Assembly: GCA_016713425.1 (NCBI GenBank)
Contig: JADJPE010000005.1
Coordinates: 2,542,001-2,606,000 of the forward strand
Reading direction: 5' to 3'
DNA from: Deltaproteobacteria bacterium
Lineage (GTDB): Bacteria > Myxococcota > Kuafuiibacteriia > Kuafuiibacteriales > Kuafuiibacteriaceae
DNA: 64,000 nucleotides
Positions 62,379-64,000 of this stretch are shown here, one piece after another (positions within the stretch are counted from its first letter, which is position 1; the number at the start of each line of letters is the position of its first letter). The notes beneath the pieces were generated by a model. That model was not told where the DNA came from. It worked only from the letters and a program-made list of their open reading frames with translations, and ran no database searches. A program made the translations under genes and the position numbers.

Positions 62379-63881
62379 TCACGCCGATAGTTTCTTCCGA
62401 CTCAACCATCCAAGCCAAGACAGGCCGACTGCCGCCGAAACGACCGCCCCGCCAAGGATTCCAATCTTCGCAGCGTCAAGGATCGCAGGCGGATACGCCA
62501 GTCCGGCGATGAACAGTGACATCGTGAATCCGATTCCGGTGAGGACGGCGCCGGCGCACAAAAATGGCCAGCTGAGAGTCTCCGGGCGTGTTGCGAGGCC
62601 AAGACGTACCGCAAGCCAACTCATCGCAATCACCCCCATCGGCTTACCAACTACGAGGCTGGCGACGATGGCCACGGTCACGGGTTCGTGGAGTCCTGCG
62701 CTGGAGATCTGAACGCCTGCATTGGCGAGCGCGAAGATCGGTATGATCGCGAACCCCACCCAGGGGTGAAGCGTCATCTCGAGTTGTTCCAGCGGAGAAA
62801 TGACCTCACGCGCCGCTCGACCCGCTTGCCGCAGGTGGGCGCGATCGACCGTATCTCCGCTCCAATGCTCGCCCTGCGGATAGGCTAGTACACGACCGAA
62901 GATTGCACGCAGGCGAGCGTCGTTCACCCAGCCTCGTGCGGGTGTCATGAGCCCCAGCGCAACACCGGCTATCGTGGCGTGGATGCCTGAGGCGTCGAAT
63001 CCCAGCCATACGACGATGCCGAGCAAAAAGTAGAGAGGAATGCTTCGGATTCCGAGGCGCGCGGCTCCGAACACGACAATGAGACCCAGGACGGCAACGG
63101 TCAGCGCCGACCAGACCACGGCATGACCGTAGCCGATCGCCAAGATCAGGATTGCGCCAACGTCATCGAAGATCGCCAGCGACAGTAAGAACAGGCGAAG
63201 AATCGTCGGGATGCGAGACCCGAGTACCGCGAGCGCACCGATCGCGAACGCCGTGTCTGTCGCGACAACCGTCCCCCAGCCGTGCATCCCGGGTTTGTTT
63301 GCCATGAGCGCGAGATAGATCGACGCGGGGACAAGGATGCCACCGACCGCTCCTGCGAACGGCAGCGCAGCCTTACGCCAGCCGCGTAGCTCGCCGAGCA
63401 CGAGCTCGCGCTTGAGTTCCAGCGCAACGACGAAGAAGAAGAGTGTCATCAACCCATCGTTGAGCCAATGCTGAAGCGTACGGCTGAAATCGAACGCACC
63501 GAACTTGAAGCCCACAGAGGTCTCCCAAATCCTGAAGAACGCCGCGGACCACGCAGAGTTGGACAGGACCAAGGCGGCGCAGGTCGCAGCGAGCAACGCG
63601 GCACCCGCGGCCGCTTCGATCTTGAGAAACTGCCCGAGCGGCTTCGTAATCCGGTCGGCCCTCTCGAACGGGAGATCGGTCTCAACCGTGAGGGGTTGCG
63701 GGGCGGAGGAGCCACTGTCGTCTCGCGCACGCGGCGTGTTGAGGCTCCCACCCTCGTCTTGCCAGGCCAAATAGGCCGCGTCGGCCGACGGTTCTGGTGG
63801 TTCTGCTGGTTCCTTGCCTCTGGGGTAGGGCCGAGAGGTCCCCGCATGCTTCGTCACCTCGCCTCTGCGCAGCGCAATCAT
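62379..63881 (-). CDS. nhaA: Na+/H+ antiporter NhaA
   Basis: 500 aa from ATG 63881, which follows GGGAGGAG by 7 nt. About 12 membrane segments. The signature acids are present: ATDTAFAIGALAVLG (Asp equivalent to E. coli D133) and FDDVGAILILA (the DD pair, D163-D164). An N-terminal cytoplasmic extension of ~75 residues, Pro/Glu/Ser-rich, precedes the first membrane segment; E. coli NhaA (388 aa) lacks it. Exchanges cytoplasmic Na+ for protons. The ATG overlaps the stop of the upstream GH130-like gene (ATGA). Confidence 0.95.
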   Translation of the reverse strand: MIALRRGEVTKHAGTSRPYPRGKEPAEPPEPSADAAYLAWQDEGGSLNTPRARDDSGSSAPQPLTVETDLPFERADRITKPLGQFLKIEAAAGAALLAATCAALVLSNSAWSAAFFRIWETSVGFKFGAFDFSRTLQHWLNDGLMTLFFFVVALELKRELVLGELRGWRKAALPFAGAVGGILVPASIYLALMANKPGMHGWGTVVATDTAFAIGALAVLGSRIPTILRLFLLSLAIFDDVGAILILAIGYGHAVVWSALTVAVLGLIVVFGAARLGIRSIPLYFLLGIVVWLGFDASGIHATIAGVALGLMTPARGWVNDARLRAIFGRVLAYPQGEHWSGDTVDRAHLRQAGRAAREVISPLEQLEMTLHPWVGFAIIPIFALANAGVQISSAGLHEPVTVAIVASLVVGKPMGVIAMSWLAVRLGLATRPETLSWPFLCAGAVLTGIGFTMSLFIAGLAYPPAILDAAKIGILGGAVVSAAVGLSWLGWLSRKKLSA

Positions 63882-64000
63882 CCGTCCGCTCCTCCCATGC
63901 TCGGACGTCCTGGGTTGCCGTTGTCGTCGAGCCACCTCAGGAGCTCGCGTATGCTGCCGGTGGCGAGCGCAATGCAAGTATCGGCCGCACCGTAGTACAG
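63878..64000 (-). CDS. GH130-like glycoside phosphorylase/hydrolase, C-terminal end (partial)
   Basis: The last 40 codons enter from the window edge: LYYGAADTCIALATGSIREL and a short tail ending ...MGGADG. The YYGAADT.(I/V)ALAT motif is the usual final strand and helix of GH130 mannoside phosphorylases and hydrolases. The stop TGA at 63878-63880 overlaps the nhaA ATG. No start is present in the window. Confidence 0.65.
   Translation of the reverse strand: MYYGAADTCIALATGSIRELLRWLDDNGNPGRPSMGGADG

Overview
This 64 kb window is high-GC, gene-dense chromosomal DNA from what looks like a member of the Myxococcota (Polyangia / Sandaracinus-like). The evidence is indirect: many large lipoproteins with Asp/Ala-rich linkers, an AglZ/FrzS-like pseudo-receiver coiled-coil protein, TolB-like and PEGA-like lipoproteins, a Gld-type ABC system next to DUF4340, and an alpha-2-macroglobulin/PbpC pair. 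No rRNA, CRISPR array, complete insertion sequence or integrase was seen, and no tRNA was recognised by eye.

Layout. 1-10 kb is a worn region: the 3' end of a CorC/HlyC-type CBS protein; an FAD-oxidoreductase/SLH gene that lost its middle and is out of frame; two tandem MuiA-like (DUF4139) paralogues; a 5'-truncated discoidin fragment; a repeat-rich lipoprotein; and an IS66 transposase remnant. 10.5-26.8 kb is one long minus-strand run, partly with 4-base overlaps. In transcription order it holds a class A PBP, a membrane protein, a GNAT-like protein, a NUDIX/metallo-beta-lactamase fusion, a Cys-rich secreted protein, gldA-gldF-gldG, DUF4340, an MscS channel and two lipoproteins. 26.8-27.6 kb is intergenic, with a non-coding 16/17-bp tandem array. 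27.6-33.7 kb carries the 1597-aa pseudo-receiver coiled-coil protein followed by a BamD-like lipoprotein. 33.7-37 kb has thrS, a small helical protein and a heme-oxygenase-like metalloenzyme. 37-43.8 kb is a surface-sugar-like cluster: two GT4 glycosyltransferases, a membrane protein, a radical SAM/SPASM enzyme, a third glycosyltransferase-like protein, a zinc-finger protein and a lipoprotein. 44-49.7 kb has a 5'-nucleotidase, a phospholipase-D-like protein, rsgA and a zinc-ribbon membrane protein. 49.7-52.2 kb has DUF547 and a propeller lipoprotein. 52.4-60.2 kb is the coupled alpha-2-macroglobulin/pbpC pair. Divergent from it is an unfamiliar 539-aa protein with a Cys-His-Asn arrangement. 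The window closes with nhaA, translationally coupled to the end of a GH130-like glycosidase.

The common theme is the cell envelope: peptidoglycan synthesis (two class A PBPs), outer-membrane assembly (BamD-like), gliding/polarity-type proteins, surface sugars and periplasmic protease defence. A second theme is in-frame tandem repeats of 6, 9, 12 or 21 bp inside many unrelated proteins. The least explained items are the pseudo-receiver coiled-coil protein, the 539-aa putative Cys-dependent enzyme beside alpha-2-macroglobulin, a GT4 gene whose conserved N-terminus has no ATG/GTG/TTG start, and the intergenic tandem arrays.
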